A stretch of DNA of 64,000 nt from Lewinellaceae bacterium (lineage in GTDB: Bacteria; Bacteroidota; Bacteroidia; Chitinophagales; Saprospiraceae). The notes under the pieces are model-generated. The model did not search any database. It worked only from the letters and a program-made list of their open reading frames with translations, and was not told the origin of the DNA. This document shows positions 39,479 through 49,240 of the stretch, one piece after another. Position numbers and translations under genes: made by a program. The first letter of the stretch is position 1. Each line of letters opens with the position of its first letter. The stretch covers positions 338,815-402,814 of the forward strand of contig JACJXZ010000009.1 of the NCBI GenBank assembly GCA_020636375.1, in the 5' to 3' direction.

Positions 39479-39576
39479 CTCGTGGCGCGATCATCCTGAT
39501 CGCACCACCCCATCTCGTGGCGCGATCATCCTGATCGCAAGCCCACTCCAGCTCGTGGCGCGATCATCCTGATCGC
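39479..39576. repeat. REP-like 25-mer, copies 2-4 in tandem
   Basis: Exact copies of the 25-mer at 39479-39503, 39514-39538 and 39552-39576, spaced 35 and 38 bases, begin directly after the stop codon of the T9SS gene. The spacers (accaccccat, aagcccactccag) are short and partly alike. Not a CRISPR: spacers are only 10-13 bases. Confidence 0.85.
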
Positions 39577-39667
39577 AAGCCCACCATTTTGTGTAACCTC
39601 ACAGGCTAGCTCCTGATACAGTTCATCCAAAACAGATAAAGTACCAATCAGATAAAAACCAAAACCA

Positions 39668-39805
39668 ATGACAAAGAACGATTTTTTCCAACTCATGGCT
39701 TCCGCCGGCATTAGCCAGTACCTCCGCAAACTGCCTGCCGAAGAACCTGGCGTCCAGCTTCTGCTCGGGCGGATAGAACGGCTGCGGAAGAACTTGAATG
39801 CATAG
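39668..39805 (+). CDS. small hypothetical protein
   Basis: A 45-residue frame, MTKNDFFQLMASAGISQYLR to RIERLRKNLNA, helical and charged, with no recognised domain. Its stop overlaps the next gene in ATGCATAG, so the two are probably translated together. The region is affected by indels, so its true length is uncertain. Confidence 0.4.
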   Translation: MTKNDFFQLMASAGISQYLRKLPAEEPGVQLLLGRIERLRKNLNA

Positions 39806-40333
39806 TAGTACCACGACAGAAAGCGCTTATATTGAACGAAACCGAATTGCTTTTGCCTTAATGCACTGGCTGAAGGACTACCCGCCGCCCGAAAGCCCGG
39901 AACACGGAGAAGGTACTGAAAGAAATCTCCAACCAGCTTCGCGGTACCTGTTCGGCATTTCGGCGGAAGAAGAAGCCGCAGCGCTGGCGGCGGGAGAAGG
40001 ATCGCGGAGGTTAGCCGAAGAGGCGAGGGCAAAATACCTTCAAAGCCTGCCCGAAGACGACCTTTCTCCCTTGCCCCAAGGTACCCTTTCCGGGACAAAC
40101 GAGATACGCCAACTGGTCGGGCAGAGCGAGCTGGTACCCTGGCGCTCCGGCACCTGCTGGTCCATGCGGAAGGCACGAGCCGCAACGCCGAAGCGGCGAA
40201 GCTGGCGGAAATGTTCAAAGCCCTCCGGTTCAATGAAAAAATGGGACTTATTGCACCGGAGGCACTCTCCATGCAGTACCATCAAATTGCCGGGGAAATC
40301 CTCAACTTGCTGGATACCGGAATCCCATCCTGA
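39798..40333 (+). pseudogene. hypothetical protein, frameshifted
   Basis: About 175 residues after joining frames: MHSSTTTESAYIERNRIAFA, HWLKDYPPPESPEHGE, KVLKEISNQLRG, LFGISAEEEAAALAAGEGSR, LAEEARAKYLQSLPEDDLSP, RHLLVHAEGTSRNAEAAKLA and ending ILNLLDTGIPS. Mostly helical; no family recognised. Two breaks are at GGTACC (39943, 40133), where GGCC restores QLRGLFGISAEEE and SELALALRHLLVHA. Confidence 0.45.
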
Positions 40334-40724
40334 AACCAAGGGAAAAAGCTGGTGGCGGCGGCTTTGGGGGTGATGTTGGCTTCCGCATTAAGCGACGTGA
40401 GATTAATAAGTGTCGGGTTTAGTAGGTTAGTGATTTTGGCTTTAACCGAGGCAAAGAGCCTGCCCCCGCAGAATTGCGGGGTTCCCGACCTTAGCCTAGC
40501 TAAGGGAGGCGGTTCTTTAACAGTCTACCCCGTACACGTAGTGTCGGGGAAGGGTAAAGCCAAAAGCGCTCCTAGGAAATCTGACAGTTATTGATCGCAC
40601 GTCGCTAAGCATCCCCTGGGCGGTTTTTTACCACATATACCACATAGCGCTGTCTATGCGCTCTTTGTGCTAAGAACAGCCCATTTTTCCGCCAATATTC
40701 CCTATTTTTGAACAAACCACGCCC
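40334..40724. other. intergenic region with palindromes
   Basis: 391 bases holding the composite palindromic element at 40434-40565. The left end (AAALGVMLASALSDVRLISV as read in one frame) may be an extension of the preceding hypothetical gene, but I cannot support it. Confidence 0.4.
40434..40565. repeat. composite palindromic element, relative of the one at 11766
   Basis: Outer arms TTTTGGCTTTAACC (40434-40447) and GGGTAAAGCCAAAA (40552-40565) pair with one mismatch. Nested inside are CCCCGCA-GAAT-TGCGGGG and CCCCGTACAC-GTA-GTGTCGGGG (40528-40549). The last is the core shared with the element before glmS. Confidence 0.6.
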
Positions 40725-42036
40725 ATGCAGGAACGCTCCTCCTCCCGCCTGTCCGAATGGCTGGACAACCTGGTACCGCGAGAGCTGGCAGCTCGAGCTG
40801 ATCCTCTCCGGCTTCGCCATCTTTTTGCTGATCGGCATCTACGAGCCGCTCGACAGCCTGGGCAGGCCTGTTCGCCAGCAGGCCTGAGCCAGCATTTGCA
40901 GACAGCGCTGTACCTACTATATGGCATCTTTATCGCCGCCTGGTTCATCCTGCTGGTCAACCTCTGCATCCATGTCCTGTTCCGGGCCTGTGGATCAGCA
41001 CCGTCGGGCTGCGCTCTGTGTCCGACGACATCGACTTCGAAAGCCTCCGCTTCCATCCCCGCTTCGACCGCTTCCTGCGGAACCAGGTGGGCAGTTTCGA
41101 CCGCTATATCGAACGCCTGGAGAAAATCTGCAGCGTGTTGTTCGCCTTCACCTTCCTGATCCTGTTCATGTTGCTGTCCGTCGGCGGGATAATTGCCCTG
41201 GTGGCGCGGCCAACCTGTTCTTCCAGGAGTTGCTCGGTACCTGGGGAAGCATCCCGTGCCCAGGGTCTTTTACCTGCTGTTTTTCTGGGCAGCCTGCTGT
41301 ACTTCCTCGATTTTGTAACCCTGGGCTATCTCAAAAGAATCCGGTGGCTGGCGCCGGTTTATTATCCCATCTACCGCTTTTTCAGCCTGATCACCTTTGC
41401 GCGCCTGTATCGCCCGATCTACTACAACCTGATCGACAACCGCTTTGGGCGGGGAGTAGGCTTCTTGCTGGTTCCCTACATCGCCATCCTGCTCGTCGGT
41501 TCCTCCCTCAAGTATGTGAGCGACACCTATTTTCCCAAAGCTCCGCCAGCCCACATCACGCTGAACCCCGGCTTCTACGACGACCTGCGGGCGGAGGATG
41601 CCCTCTCCGACGCGCCCGGCATCCCCTCCCGTTATGTCAGCAACGGCTTCCTGGAGGTGTTTATCCCTTACCTGCCGGAAGAGGACGACAAGTACCATGG
41701 AGTCCCTCTGCCCCGGTACCTGGACATCGCCCGAACCACCGGCATCACCCTGGAGGGTGCCGTCACCATCCAGGAGGACCGGAGCGGCATCAACGCCGAC
41801 TCCATACTGCTCTGCATGGGCGCTATCCATCAGCTTTTTGTGAATGACAGTTTGATCGCCGATCCGAAGTTCCGGTTTTTCGCCCACCCCGGCGCGAGGA
41901 CAACGGGCCTGTCCGCCACGATGGACGTCCAGTACCTGCCCTGGGGGGCGACCGGCTGCGGGTGGAGAGCCGGCGCATCCGGAAGGATTCCCTGGTGTGG
42001 GTGGAGGTGGCGCATGTGCCGTTCTGGAAGGAGTAG
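40725..42036 (+). pseudogene. polytopic membrane protein of unknown function, frameshifted
   Basis: About 435 residues after joining frames. It starts MQERSSSRLSEWLDNL. Hydrophobic helices include LILSGFAIFLLIGIYEPL, LYGIFIAAWFILLVNLCIHV, VLFAFTFLILFMLLSVGGII, VFYLLFFLGSLLYFLDFVTL and FLLVPYIAILLVGSSLKYVS. Then a soluble domain of about 150 residues (ITLNPGFYDDLRAEDALSDA, IPYLPEEDDKYHGVPL, LLCMGAIHQLFVNDS) ends VWVEVAHVPFWKE. No family recognised. Breaks include 40773 (GGTACC), which interrupts SEWLDNL and RESWQLELILSG. Confidence 0.55.
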
Positions 42037-42060
42037 GGGAGCGGGGTAGTTGTCTGTTGT

Positions 42061-42109
42061 CCTGACGAATGCTGCGCATTGTCAGGATGCTGACCGCAAG
42101 CGTCAGCAT
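42061..42109. repeat. two adjacent hairpins between convergent genes
   Basis: CCTGAC...GTCAGG (42061-42086, with an inner AATGC/GCATT pair and a bulge) is followed by ATGCTGAC-CGCAAGC-GTCAGCAT (42087-42109). They lie between the membrane protein and the convergent AraC gene and may act as a two-way terminator or be REP-like. Confidence 0.5.
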
Positions 42110-42189
42110 TTGTTGTCTGTTGTCTGGAATCAAAATGCCGGACTTGACAAGGTTCCCGGCGGGCACACTTCTGAAAACCTGTAAAGCCT

Positions 42190-43049
42190 CACTACCCCGC
42201 CACGCCGAAGGCGAACTACCGAATTGCTCCCCGAAAGGCCTGGCTGAAATGCGACGCATTTTCGAAGCCGCTCTCCCGGGCGATTTCGAGACAGGGCTGT
42301 CGGTGGTTTTCAGCAGCAGGCGGGCGTGTTGGAGGCGGCGCTGGCGAAGCCACTGGTACTGGGCGGCATGCCGTAGGCGGCGCGGAAGTCCCGCTTGAAA
42401 GCGGAGAGGCTGCGTTGAGCCAGGCGGGCGAAGTCCTCCATTGGCAGGCGGAGGAAGAAATTCTGTTCCATCACGGAGCGGATGTTGGGCTTGCCCTGCA
42501 GCAGGCTGGACAGGAAGGCGGCGAAGTGCCGGTTGGCGGGCTCGGCGATGAGCGTAAGCAGCAGCTCTTCGAACTTCAGGCCCAGCGCCCGGCGGCGCGC
42601 CTCGTTGAGCGGCAGGTTGAAGTAGGGCAGGGCTGTGTAGTAAAACTGGCTGATGGGCGCCGTCACCCGGATGGGGATGCCGGCGTGCTTGGGTTCTCTA
42701 ACGGTCCGGGGCAGCAGGGCGGCGTGCTGCCGGGCAAACTGTTCCAGGAAGGCATCGTCGATGAAGAACAGCAGGCTCTGGAACACGCCCCGCCCTTTCG
42801 GGATTTCCGACATCAGGTAGCCGCCCCGCCGCAGGAAGAGGCCCGGTTGTAGCTCAGCTTGTAGGTTTCTTCAGCGGTGTGGATTTCCTTGCGCCCCTCC
42901 AGCACAAAGACGATGAAGTTGCGGTCGACCCACACCCGGTTGCGCGCCGAAGTTTCGTAGGAGCGGTATTCCACGAAGCGGAAGCCGGGCACAGCCTCTA
43001 TTTTGGGAAATTTGCCGGAAGAACGGAAGAATTCGTTGAGTTGGATCAT
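42190..43049 (-). pseudogene. AraC family transcriptional regulator, frameshifted
   Basis: About 285 residues after joining frames. An AraC_6-like N-terminal domain (MIQLNEFFRSSGKFPKIEAV, RVWVDRNFIVFVLEGRKEIH) leads to the DNA-binding region MEDFARLAQRSLSAFKRDFRAAYGMPPS, then QWLRQRRLQHARLLLKTTDS and FENASHFSQAFREQFGSSPSAW in other frames. AGTACC on the minus strand at 42355-42360 breaks PSQWLRQRR; AGCC restores it. The 3' end is uncertain because one more G near 42190 would give a stop right after SAWRG. Confidence 0.68.
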
Positions 43050-43105
43050 GGAGGTAATATAGGTGCATTGGTTCAAAAGTCCGGAAAAAAGCATATTTTT
43101 ACAGG

Positions 43106-44220
43106 ATGGAGTACGTCGAAAGAATCAATACAGAGCTTAAGCCAAAGATTGATAAAAACCTGGACAAAACGGTTCTTGACCTGTTTGCAGGATGCGGCGG
43201 ACTGTCGCTCGGTTTTGAATCGGTTGGCTTCAGGACTATCGGCTTTGAAAAATTAGAGGATGCCGCGCAAACGTATAGAACCAACCTTTTAGGTGATTGC
43301 CATACCCAAGAACTGGATGTCAATACGGAATATCCGGATGCGGATGTCATCATTGGAGGCCTCCTTGCCAACCTTTTAGTGTAGGCGGGAAACAATTGGG
43401 GCTTAAAAGATTCCCGGGATGGATTCCCAATATTTTTATCTGCTGTTGAAAGGGTCAATCCGGAAGTTTTCTTATTCGAAAATGTAAGATAGTGTATGTT
43501 GTATAAAAACAAATGGTACCTACAGGAAATCATTGAACGCTTAAAGCAACTTGGTTATAATGTTTCCTACCGGCTAATGAATGCCAAGTTTTTCGGAGTG
43601 CCCCAGAACCGGGAAAGGGTCATCGTAATAGGGGCTAGAGAAACGATCCATTTCCCTCTAAACTCCAGTACAAAGTAACCGCCGGAGAAGCATTGGGAGA
43701 ATTAGCTGCTCAGATTCCTGAAGACGCGAAATTTCTCACCCCTAGCATGGACAAATATATTGCAAACTACGAGAAGGCTTCTCAATGTATAAATCCAAGG
43801 GATTTGTATTTAAACAGTACTGCCCGTACTTTAACCTGCCGCAACCTGGCAGGGGCAACTGGAGACATGCACAGAATAAAGCTGCCCGACGGAAGAAGGC
43901 GGCGCCTGACTGCCAGAGAGGCACCAGGCTTCAGAGTTTTCCGGACTGGTTCGAATTCCATGGAAATGAGACGGGCGTATTCAACCAGATTGGGAATGCA
44001 GTCGCCCCGTATTTCGCCATGAACCTGGCAAAAGAAGTCAAAAAATACTTCCAGCCGAATTACAATGGAAATGCCCGCCCGATGAAAGACGAAAACGGAC
44101 AATTACTTTTAAGGAGTTTTTGCAGATATCGCCTGGGAAACTGAGGTATGGATTGCCGAAGCCCCCGACCACTTAATCCATTTTGACGGCGATAAATTCT
44201 TAGGGGTATATAAAAAGTAA
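43106..44220 (+). pseudogene. DNA (cytosine-5) methyltransferase, frameshifted, with short endonuclease-like tail
   Basis: Joined frames give a C5 methyltransferase of about 345 residues: TVLDLFAGCGGLSLGFESVG (motif I, AdoMet), IIGG-PPCQPFSVGG (motif IV; the sequence reads GGCCTCCTTGCC at 43358, and one more C restores the catalytic Pro-Cys), FLFENV (motif VI), NAKFFGVPQNRERVIVIGAR (motif VIII), RRRRLTAREAARLQSFPDWF and NQIGNAVAPYFA (IX-X). After 44100 another frame reads VFADIAWETEVWIAEAPDHL and IHFDGDKFLGVYKK. This recalls the C-terminus of BsuBI/PstI-type endonucleases, but only about 35 residues are present. The gene is less GC-rich than its neighbours. The recognition sequence is unknown. 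Confidence 0.68.
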
Positions 44221-44312
44221 AATTGGCGCAGGCTTTGCTGTTCCCAACAAGGTACCAGGCAACCTCTGCCAACAATATAACAATCTGACAATCTAATCTA
44301 ACAATCCAACCC

Positions 44313-45635
44313 ATGGCCTCCCCTCTCCCCCCCCCGCGTTTGCGTCATCGGCGCCGGCTGTTCCGGGCTGACAGCGATCAAGAATCTCGTGCATAGTGGC
44401 GTGGAGAACGTCACCTGCTTCGAGAAGAACTACCAGGTGGGCGGCAACTGGATCTTCACTGCCGGCGAGTCTCATTCCAGCGTGTGCGAGACCACCCACA
44501 TCATCTCCTCCAAGAGAATGTCCGAGTTCCTGGATTTCCCCATGCCGGAGCATTATCCGGACTATCCTTCCCACGCCCAGGTGCTGGCTTACTTTCAGAA
44601 CTATGCCCGCCACTTCGGGCTGGAAAAACACATTCGGTTCAATACCCCGGTGGTACCAGAGCGGAAGAAACGTCGGATAAAAATGGCGCATCACCCTGGA
44701 AAACGGCGAGGCGCTCCATTTCGATTTTCTCTTCGCCGCCAACTACCACCACCTCCGTGCCCCGCTGGCCGGACATTCCCGGCGCGTTTGACGGCGAGTA
44801 CCTCCATGCGCACAACTACAAAACCAATGCGCCCTTCGCCGGCAAGCGGGTACTGGTTGTCGGCGCCGGCAATTCGGGCTGCGACTGCGCCGTGGAGGTC
44901 AGCCGGGTGGCCGCCATACTACCATCAGCATGCGCCACCTACTACATCATCCCCAAATTCATGATGGGCAAGCCGACGGATACTTACAATAAACTACTGA
45001 CCCGCCTGCCTCACTTCCTGCGCCAGCCTATTCAAAAGCTGAGCCTCCGCCTGCAGGTGGGCGATTATCGCGATTACGGGCTGGAGCAGTACCGGATTAC
45101 CCCATCACCCGCTGCCATCCCACCCTCAATTCGGAGCTGCTTTACCGCATCCGCCACGGCAAGGTGCATCCCCGAAAGGGCATTGAACGGTTCGAAGGCA
45201 AAAAGGTACACTTCAAGGACGGAAAAGTAGAAGAATTCGATGCGGTGATCGCCGCCACCGGCTACAAGATCGCCTTTCCCTTTTCGATGAGCGCTTCATC
45301 AATTTTGAGGACGCAGAGCGCATTCCCCTTTACCTGCGCATGATCCATCCCGGGCACCCCACGCTGTTCTTCATCGGTATCACCCAGCCGCAGGGCTGCA
45401 TCTGTCCCCTATCCGACCTGCAGGCCAGGCTGGCGGCCAACCACGTGGCGGGGCGCTGGCCCATGCCGGAAAATGTGCGGGAACTCGCAGAAGATGAATG
45501 CCGGGAGATCGAAAAAGACTTCCTGCATACCAAGCGGCACAGCCTGGAGGTACACTTTCATCCGTTTTTAACAAAATCCGGCGGCAGATTCCTGAAGATG
45601 CGCCGGAGTGGGCTGCCCGGGTTGCCAGCTTTTGA
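44313..45635 (+). pseudogene. flavin-containing monooxygenase-like NAD(P)-binding protein, frameshifted
   Basis: About 440 residues after joining frames. The N-terminal Rossmann motif VCVIGAGCSGLTAIKNLV binds FAD, EKNYQVGGNW follows, the second dinucleotide site is GKRVLVVGAGNSGCDCAVEV (NADPH), and EEFDAVIAATGYK is the FMO/BVMO ATG motif. It would oxygenate a nitrogen- or sulfur-containing or ketone substrate. The start is the ATG at 44313, just before a C-run that shifts frame. GGTACC at 44652 breaks the segment that should read RFNTPVARAEETSDKWRITL. The end ARVASF is at 45635. Confidence 0.7.
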
Positions 45636-45708
45636 GCAACAGCATCAACAACCCCGACGTGCCTATCGCCGGTAAGGAGCCTACGCTGTGCTCCGGCACC
45701 TAATAGCA

Positions 45709-47022
45709 TCAATCAACCAGCCCACTACTCCCGATCCGGCTCTCTCCCCCGTGCAATTCGGTATGGTATTCCTTCAGCACGCCCCACTCGCCGTTGGCGG
45801 CCAGGCGGCCTGTGCGAACCAGGTCGAGGGGTCGTGGATGCGGTAGGTCGGTACCGGCAGCCTCCAGGATGTCGCGCAGCAAGCCGGCATCGGCGTTGGC
45901 CAGGGCTTTCCAGTTGTTGATGCCCGCTGTTTTGAGCAGTTCTTCGATCTTGGTACCGATGCCTTCGACGACTTTCAGGTCTTCCGGGTCGTTGGACAAG
46001 GCGTCGTACCGCCCTTTGAAAGCCTCCGGGTTCTCGTGTTTCTTTAGAGGTACCAGGCGTGCTGCCTGTTCTACCCATTTGTCGCGTTCGATACGCCCCT
46101 CGAAATATTGGATGGCGTGGGTGACTTCCCGGGTGCGGGCAGTGTCCCAACTGGAGATTTCGTCGTAAGTAAACACGCCGATTTCGTTGAGTTTCTTTTC
46201 CAGGAAAGGGCCGATGCCGTCGATGAGGGTCAGGTCGTCCTTTTCGGGCACTTCTGCCGCTGCCCCGATCTTGTCCTGGAGGAAAGGTTTGTCCGGGTTG
46301 GTAATGACTACCGGTTCCTCTTCGACAACCGATGCGTCGGGCAGGCCCGGTTCGGGGTGGAGGCTCCGGGGCACGGCGGGAGGCTCCTCGCGGGGGGGCA
46401 CCGCCGTGGGCGCTGCCGCAGCGTACAAGACCTTGTTTTTCAACCCCTCCAGTTCTTCGCGGAGGTGGGCATTCTCGCTTACCAGCAATTCCAGCCTGTC
46501 CTCCACGGCTTCCAGGCGCTGGCGGGTAGCGTTGTAGGCGCTCTGCATCTGGGGGTAGGCCATCAGTACCCATCGTCTTCCGTTTCCAGGGTTTCCGTCA
46601 GCTGTTCATTCCTGGACTGCGGTAAGCGATAGCTGTGTTCAGCTCCTCGATGGTAGCCTCCTGTACCGTTTTTGCCGTTTTCAGCTCATCGATCTGGCGG
46701 TTAAGGTTGAAAATCTCCCGGTGCAGGTACCTTCTCTTCTTCGATGCGCTCTGCCCGTGCTTCGGCTTCCCGGAGGGCGAATTCCGCCTTTTTCAGGTCT
46801 GCTTCCTTCAGCCCCAGCTGTTCTTCCTGCGCCTCAATCTGCGCCTGAAGGTTGTTTATTTTTTTTTTTTCTCCTTCAACTCCCGCCTCAGCTGCATCAC
46901 CCGGCGGCTGCGCAGGATGTATCCCAGCAACAAGTACCAAATAGGAAGGCGATCAGTATGATGAACAGAATAGCATAACTGTCCTGGGTGTTGAACTGGT
47001 CGAAGAGTTTGCTTAAGTCCAT
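45709..47022 (-). pseudogene. membrane-anchored coiled-coil protein with helix-hairpin-helix domains, frameshifted
   Basis: About 435 residues after joining frames. It begins MDLSKLFDQFNTQDSYAILF with one TM helix, continues with a long coiled coil (ELKEKKKKINNLQAQIEAQE, EEQLGLKEADLKKAEFALREA, QRLEAVEDRLELLVSENAHL) and then carries two HhH units: LTLIDGIGPFLEKKLNEIGV and LKVVEGIGTKIEELLKTAGI. A DUF4332-like DNA- or protein-binding role is possible. It is followed downstream by an OmpA-family gene in the same direction upstream of it; such pairs are seen in Bacteroidota, but the function is unknown. Frame breaks occur near 46570-46640, 46735 and 46940. Confidence 0.6.
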
Positions 47023-47071
47023 GGTTTGGTAGGATGAGGTGAATGAATATTATTTATTGGCGAGGCGCCGT

Positions 47072-48024
47072 TCAGTTCAGGTCGGCGGCGTCCTCCAGGA
47101 TTTTTTTTGTTTTCTTCCAGGGCATTCTGATATTCTTCAGCCGTATTGAGGATGAAGTTGACGCGGCGGTTCTTCTGCCGCCCCTCCGGGTTGTCGGAAC
47201 CATCCGGGTTGGAATTGGGGGCTACCTTACCGCTCTTCGCCCTGTGATTCCACGACGATCTTGGCTTCTATACCCATAGCCCGGAAATAATCGCGGGCGC
47301 TTTGGTACCGGCGCATGCCCAGGTCGAGGTTGTAATCGGCAGAGGCGATGCTGTCCGTATACCGACGATGCGCAGGATGGCTTCGGGGTTGAGGTCGAAG
47401 TACGTTTTGACGGAATCGGCATACAGCTTGAAGGGTTCGCCGGGTTTGAACACGTCGGAGTTGTACTCGAAGTTGGCGTCGGAAAAGGTCATGTTTTTGA
47501 AGGTAAAACGACCTTTTCAAAGTCCCTGGGGATATTGTTGGGGTCGTACAAACTGAAGAGCAGGGTTCTTTCAGCCCGGCATCTTCGCTCAGCCCGTGGT
47601 CCAGAGAGATGCGTACCTGATCGATGCCTCTTTTCATCAGCAGTTTCCGTATCTGGTCGGCGCGCGCCAGTACCGATATTTTCGAAGAAACCCGGCTTGA
47701 TGTCCCCTTTTCGCTGGCGCGGTAAAAAGCCGTGATGGTCATGTTGCGGTACCTGGGTTGGCCCGGAGGATACCGCAAGGGTGTCCAGGAAGGCTTCGTT
47801 GTTGCGGTTGAGCCGGGGCTGAAAACTGGTGAGTCGAAGGCGAACTGGTCATATCCCTGCAGGATGACGGAATCGCCTTCGGTCAGTTTCAGGGTTTTCA
47901 GCCGGATGTCCTCCACCTGTTGTTCTTCGCCGCAGAGCCCCCGGATTTGGCAGACGAAATACCAGCGGGCGACCAGCGCGTAAGCGCAGAATAACAGGAA
48001 AATGAAGAGGGATAGAAACCTCAT
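47072..48024 (-). pseudogene. OmpA family protein, frameshifted
   Basis: About 315 residues after joining frames. A signal-anchor (MRFLSLFIFLLFCAYALVAR) is followed by an unknown periplasmic part with VSSKISVLARADQIRKLLMK. The OmpA peptidoglycan-binding domain includes FKLYADSVKTYFDLNPEAIL, TDSIASADYNLDLGMRRYQS, ARDYFRAMGIEAKIVVESQG and the closing NPEGRQKNRRVNFIL, ending ILEDAADLN at 47072. It probably links the outer or inner membrane to peptidoglycan. Several indels lie in the N-terminal half and one at 47226 just before VAPNSNPDGSD. Confidence 0.68.
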
Positions 48025-48163
48025 TGTAAATGGGCATTCGTTATTAATCTCCTAAATGTAGGTAATATTGCGGTTTTTTCAATGAAGCAGTTTATAATTT
48101 GATCGTTGGCCAGGGATAGTTGTTATAATTGGAGTAAAATTGCTGAATAAAAAAAGACGCTAT

Positions 48164-48553
48164 ATGAAAGTCCGCTGCACGGCCAACCACCTGCGCTTCC
48201 GCCTTCGCAAATCAGACGTTGAAGAGCTCTCCAGCCGGCAGAGCGTCCGGGAAACTATTCTCGTCGCCCCTGGCCAGAGCCTGGCTTTTGAGCTGGCCAT
48301 CGCCCCGGTAGAGGCTGCCGCGCCTTCTTTCCTGGAGGGGCTGCTGCGCATTGCCCTGCCCGCCGCCGCCGCCCGGCACTGGATAGAAACCGACGAGGTG
48401 GGCATCGAACTCCGCCACCGGCTGGACAATGGCGACGTGCTGGACATCCTGATCGAAAAGGACTTCCCCTGCAAGCACCAGCCGCAGGAGGATAAGGGGG
48501 ATACGTTTCAGGAATTGGCGAAGAAGCGAGGCTCCGCCGAGGTAAAGCAATAA
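48164..48553 (+). CDS. DUF7009-like hypothetical protein
   Basis: A 129-residue cytoplasmic protein: MKVRCTANHLRFRLRKSDVE, then LAFELAIAPVEAAAPSFLEG, LRIALPAAAARHWIETDEVG, DILIEKDFPCKHQPQEDKGD. The N-terminal motif (MKhR..tNxhRFRL.kSEVE) and the late Glu-Lys-Asp-Phe-Xaa-Cys are typical of a small Bacteroidota family of unknown function whose C-terminal Cys suggests metal or redox binding. The ATG at 48164 is chosen over an upstream TTG because the family begins there. It is the first intact gene after the error-rich stretch. Confidence 0.6.
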   Translation: MKVRCTANHLRFRLRKSDVEELSSRQSVRETILVAPGQSLAFELAIAPVEAAAPSFLEGLLRIALPAAAARHWIETDEVGIELRHRLDNGDVLDILIEKDFPCKHQPQEDKGDTFQELAKKRGSAEVKQ

Positions 48554-48562
48554 TTAGCATGA

Positions 48563-48991
48563 TTGTCAAAAACATTGCTTTTATTTGCAGTGTTTAGCAA
48601 ACATAAACCTTCTTTTTTTTCAAAAGTGTTGAGGCATCAAACATATCGCCTGCTGGGGAGCCTGTTCCTGCTCCTGCTCTTCCTTCTGCCCATAGGCATG
48701 AGGGATGCGCATTATCTCCTGGAGCAACATGAAGCCATCGAAACCTGTGAAGCCAGCGGTAACGACCATCACCTGCACGGCGAAGAGCTGAAACATCACG
48801 ATTGCCCACTCTGCCTGATCCTTTACCCCCAGCTTCTGGAAGCAGAGCCTCCGGCGGGCTACACTTCCAGGCCCTCCCTCCGGGTGGAGGAACAATTTGA
48901 ATATTCATTTTCTCACAGCCATCCTTCCCTTTCCCACATCCGGGAGCGCGGGCCGCCTTCCGCCCTTGTCTTCTTTCCCCGATTCGCCTGA
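48563..48991 (+). CDS. His/Cys-rich exported protein, possibly metal-binding
   Basis: A frame of up to 142 residues. A hydrophobic segment (LLGSLFLLLLFLLPIGMRDA) is followed by a His/Cys cluster: EQHEAIETCEASGNDHHLHG, then KHHDCPLC. This layout (signal anchor plus HxxH and CxxC) resembles small periplasmic proteins that accompany metal-uptake receptors. The start is unclear: TTG at 48563 or GTG near 48624; no ATG precedes the hydrophobic segment. The zinc-type cluster beginning next to it supports a metal role by context only. Confidence 0.5.
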   Translation: MSKTLLLFAVFSKHKPSFFSKVLRHQTYRLLGSLFLLLLFLLPIGMRDAHYLLEQHEAIETCEASGNDHHLHGEELKHHDCPLCLILYPQLLEAEPPAGYTSRPSLRVEEQFEYSFSHSHPSLSHIRERGPPSALVFFPRFA

Positions 48992-49240
48992 ATCATCCTC
49001 AGGTTGTTTACAATTCTTTAAAAATTCTGTGAAAGCCCCTGCGGCCCAGGATTCTGAGCAGGTTCGCCTGTGAGGTGGATGCGCACATGGGTAGCGGTGT
49101 ACAAATGTGAGGGAACGGCCGATTGCTACAGCAATGAGCCGCATCGCCCGGCATTGCAATGAAACAACGCTACCGGCAGCTCTGATCAATGGCGCCTGTC
49201 GCCGGCGCAGGCTTCACGCAAAACATATAAAAGGCTAATT

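Noticed and set aside
39479..39576. CRISPR array
   Set aside because: The repeats are palindromic 25-mers but the spacers are only 10-13 bases and no cas gene is present.
24000..47800. Programmed frameshifting or editing of many genes
   Set aside because: No slippery-site or stop-codon context is shared; the common feature is an extra TA in GCC plus shortened homopolymers, which fits sequence error better.
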